Shown: positions 62,348 through 64,000 of the stretch, piece after piece | Layout: every line of letters begins with the position of its first letter | How positions within the stretch are numbered: position 1 is the stretch's first letter | Source: Comamonadaceae bacterium 2FH | GTDB lineage: Bacteria > Pseudomonadota > Gammaproteobacteria > Burkholderiales > Burkholderiaceae_C | Direction: 5' to 3' | NCBI GenBank assembly: GCA_005503335.1 | Contig: SCMQ01000003.1 | Span: forward strand, 124,001-188,000 | Length of the DNA: 64,000 nucleotides | Notes under the pieces: model-generated | Seen by the model: only the letters and a program-made list of their open reading frames with translations | The model's database searches: none | What the model was told of the DNA's origin: nothing | Program-made: the position numbers and the translations under genes

Positions 62348-62788
62348 ATGATCGACAGGAAATGGATAGGCCATGAACTGCCCGCCTCGGTGCTGCCCAT
62401 CGAGCGCAGCCGGCTGCAGTTCTTCGCCAAGGCGATCGGCGAGACCGATCCTATCTACACCGATGCTGCTGCCGCGCGCGACGCCGGCTACCCGGACCTG
62501 CCCGCGCCGCCGACCTTCTTGTTCGCGGCCGAGCTCGACTCCGGGGTCTCTGACCGTCTGCTCGCGGACCTGCAGATCCCGATCGCCAAGCTGCTGCATG
62601 GCGAGCAGAGCTTTAGCTACCACCGGCCGGCCTGCGCGGGCGACACGGTGACCGTTCGCTCGACCATCAGCGACATCTACGACAAGAAGAACGGCGCGCT
62701 CGAGTTCGTCGTCAAGACCTCGCGCGCCACCAACCAGCGCGATGAGCTGGTGGCCGAGCTGCGCACGGTCATCGTCTGCCGCAACTGA
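62348..62788 (+). CDS. MaoC-like dehydratase subunit, non-catalytic N-terminal type
   Basis: 146-residue hot-dog protein of the MaoC_dehydrat_N family (KWIGHELPASVLPIERSRLQ). At the place of the Asp-x4-His dyad it reads GETDPIYTD, so the histidine is replaced by tyrosine. Such halves pair with a catalytic MaoC subunit, as in two-gene enoyl-CoA hydratases. It starts 11 bases after the thiolase and 12 bases before its partner. Confidence 0.85.
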   Translation: MIDRKWIGHELPASVLPIERSRLQFFAKAIGETDPIYTDAAAARDAGYPDLPAPPTFLFAAELDSGVSDRLLADLQIPIAKLLHGEQSFSYHRPACAGDTVTVRSTISDIYDKKNGALEFVVKTSRATNQRDELVAELRTVIVCRN

Positions 62789-62800
62789 AAGGACAGGCCC

Positions 62801-63220
62801 ATGACTTCCCCCACCTTCGATACCGTGCAGGTCGGCGACCAGCTGCCGACGCTGCAACTGCCGCCCGTGGACCGCACGACGCTGGCCTTGTTTGCCGGCG
62901 CGTCCGGCGACCACAACCCGATCCACATCGACACCGACGTGGCACGCCGCGCCGGCATGCCCGACGTCTTTGCACAGGGCATGCTGGGCATGGCTTGGCT
63001 CGGCCGCCTGCTCACCGGCTGGGTGCCGCAGAGCCGGCTGCGCCGCTTCGAGGCCCGCTTCCAGGGCATCACCCACCTCGGCAACGCCATGCGCTGCAGC
63101 GGCCGCGTGCTCGAGAAGCTAACTCACAACGGGGAGCGCTGCGTGCGCATCGAGCTGCAAAGCGCCAACCAGTTCGGACAAACCAAGATCGTCGGCGAGG
63201 CCCTCGTCGCGCTGCCCTAA
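62801..63220 (+). CDS. MaoC family enoyl-CoA hydratase, catalytic subunit
   Basis: 139-residue hot-dog hydratase. The catalytic dyad Asp37/His42 is in GASGDHNPIHID and the glycine-rich loop is DVFAQGMLGMAWLGRLL. The partner gene directly upstream encodes a half without the histidine, so the two most likely form a heteromeric hydratase for a bulky enoyl-CoA. Confidence 0.88.
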   Translation: MTSPTFDTVQVGDQLPTLQLPPVDRTTLALFAGASGDHNPIHIDTDVARRAGMPDVFAQGMLGMAWLGRLLTGWVPQSRLRRFEARFQGITHLGNAMRCSGRVLEKLTHNGERCVRIELQSANQFGQTKIVGEALVALP

Positions 63221-63241
63221 TCCTTTCAGGAGAACCACCCC

Positions 63242-64000
63242 ATGACACGCAAACTCGAAGGCAAGGTCGCCCTCATCACCGGCTCGGGCCGCGGCATCGG
63301 CCGCGCGATCGCGCTCAAGCTGGCCAGCGAAGGGGCGCGCATCGTCGTCAACGACCTCGATGCCGGCCCGGCCGAGGAAGTGGTCGCAGAGATCAAGAAG
63401 AGCGGCGGCCAGGCCGTGGCCTGCGTCGGCAGCGTCACCGCGCCGGACTTCGCCGAACGCTTCATCGGCACCGCCGTCAACGAGTACAAGGGCCTGGACA
63501 TCGTCGTCAACAACGCCGGCTACACCTGGGACAACGTGATCCAGAAAATGACCGACGAGCAGTGGTACGCGATGCTCGACTGCCACCTGACGGCGCCATT
63601 TCGCATCCTGCGCGCCGCCCAGCCTGTGATCCGCAGCCTCGTCAAGACCGAGACCGAAGCCGGCCAGCGCGTGGTGCGCAAGGTGGTCAACATCTCGTCG
63701 GTCGCCGGCCTGTTCGGCAACGCCGGGCAGACCAACTATTCCGCCGCCAAGGCCGGCATCGTCGGCATGACGCAGACGCTGGCCAAGGAGTGGGGGCGCC
63801 TGAACGTGACGGTGAACTGCGTCGCCTACGGCCTGATCAAGACCCGCCTGACGGGCAGTGCCGGCGAGGAGGCGACGGCCAACATCGAGGGCCGGGAGAT
63901 CAAGGTGGGCGTCAACCCCGAGCTGATGGCGATGATGGAGAAGTCCATTCCGCTCGGCCGCGGCGGCACGCCCGACGAGGCCGCGGGCGCGGTGTACCTC
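63242..64000 (+). CDS. SDR family 3-oxoacyl-type dehydrogenase (FabG-like), cut by window end
   Basis: The first 253 codons are present; the gene runs off the right edge without a stop. TGSGRGIGRAIALKLASEGA cofactor motif, NNAGYTWDNVIQKMTDEQWY, NISSVAGLFGNAGQTNYSAA with the Ser and Tyr-x3-Lys residues, and VAYGLIKTRLTG where a PG motif is usual. AGGAGA precedes the ATG. It probably oxidises the hydroxyacyl-CoA made by the MaoC pair for the thiolase. Confidence 0.9.
   Translation, partial: MTRKLEGKVALITGSGRGIGRAIALKLASEGARIVVNDLDAGPAEEVVAEIKKSGGQAVACVGSVTAPDFAERFIGTAVNEYKGLDIVVNNAGYTWDNVIQKMTDEQWYAMLDCHLTAPFRILRAAQPVIRSLVKTETEAGQRVVRKVVNISSVAGLFGNAGQTNYSAAKAGIVGMTQTLAKEWGRLNVTVNCVAYGLIKTRLTGSAGEEATANIEGREIKVGVNPELMAMMEKSIPLGRGGTPDEAAGAVYL

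Overview
This is a GC-rich (about 70%) chromosomal window from a betaproteobacterium, most like Burkholderiales/Comamonadaceae. The clues are four Bug/TctC-type periplasmic receptors, six LysR regulators mostly paired with catabolic genes, a protocatechuate 4,5-cleavage operon in a Comamonas-like gene order, and interspersed palindromic repeats of the kind scattered through that family. No rRNA, tRNA or CRISPR was seen. The taxonomic call is inference from gene content.

Left part (1-15.1 kb). A multidrug RND efflux operon on the minus strand (lipase-like gene, fusion protein, pump, start of the outer membrane channel) faces a LysR activator, matching the ceoR-llpE-ceoAB-opcM / bpeT-llpE-bpeEF-oprC layout of Burkholderia. 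An MFS transporter then diverges from a complete peptide/opine-type ABC importer (binding protein, two permeases, two ATPases) followed by a metal-dependent amidohydrolase. The shared promoter region carries an array of four operator-like dyads.

Middle part (15.1-37.5 kb). Two LysR-controlled units contain a Bug receptor, a DUF1932 oxidoreductase, an AEC carrier and a second Bug receptor. Next is the complete set of protocatechuate 4,5-cleavage enzymes: hydratase, aldolase, lactonase, dioxygenase alpha and beta, and dehydrogenase, with a Bug gene embedded. Bug1 and the operon share an identical LysR-type box at the same distance from a CACAAT -10 element. Two REP-like palindromes, an aldo/keto reductase and a Gfo/Idh/MocA oxidoreductase follow. 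An accessory stretch (30-33.2 kb) holds a two-gene AbiE-like nucleotidyltransferase module, a tyrosine phosphatase and a membrane-anchored NERD protein. After it come an EamA transporter remnant abutting a LysR gene, a second orphan LigAB-type dioxygenase, and a virginiamycin B lyase-like propeller.

Right part (37.5-64 kb). An HMG-CoA lyase-like gene, the homogentisate cassette (hydroxyphenylpyruvate dioxygenase, homogentisate dioxygenase, fumarylacetoacetase), a family III CoA-transferase and a Bug receptor form one unit ending in a terminator. A single phenylacetate-pathway paaZ follows, behind a perfect TetR-type operator. Convergent with it is a long minus-strand operon (57.3 down to 46.9 kb): three SDRs, a 3-ketosteroid-dehydrogenase-like flavoprotein, a NIPSNAP protein and a branched-chain-type ABC importer, under a divergent AraC regulator. 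Its last gene, an epimerase, is broken by a 268-bp element with 31-bp terminal inverted repeats and by a frameshift. The window ends in a beta-oxidation-like operon (acyl-CoA ligase, SCP2-type thiolase, a catalytic plus a non-catalytic MaoC protein, an SDR cut by the edge) with its own AraC regulator.

Overall this is a catabolic region for aromatic and probably alicyclic carboxylic compounds. The most promising uncharacterised parts are the 10-kb flavoprotein/SDR/ABC operon with the adjoining thiolase/MaoC operon, and the AbiE-like pair.
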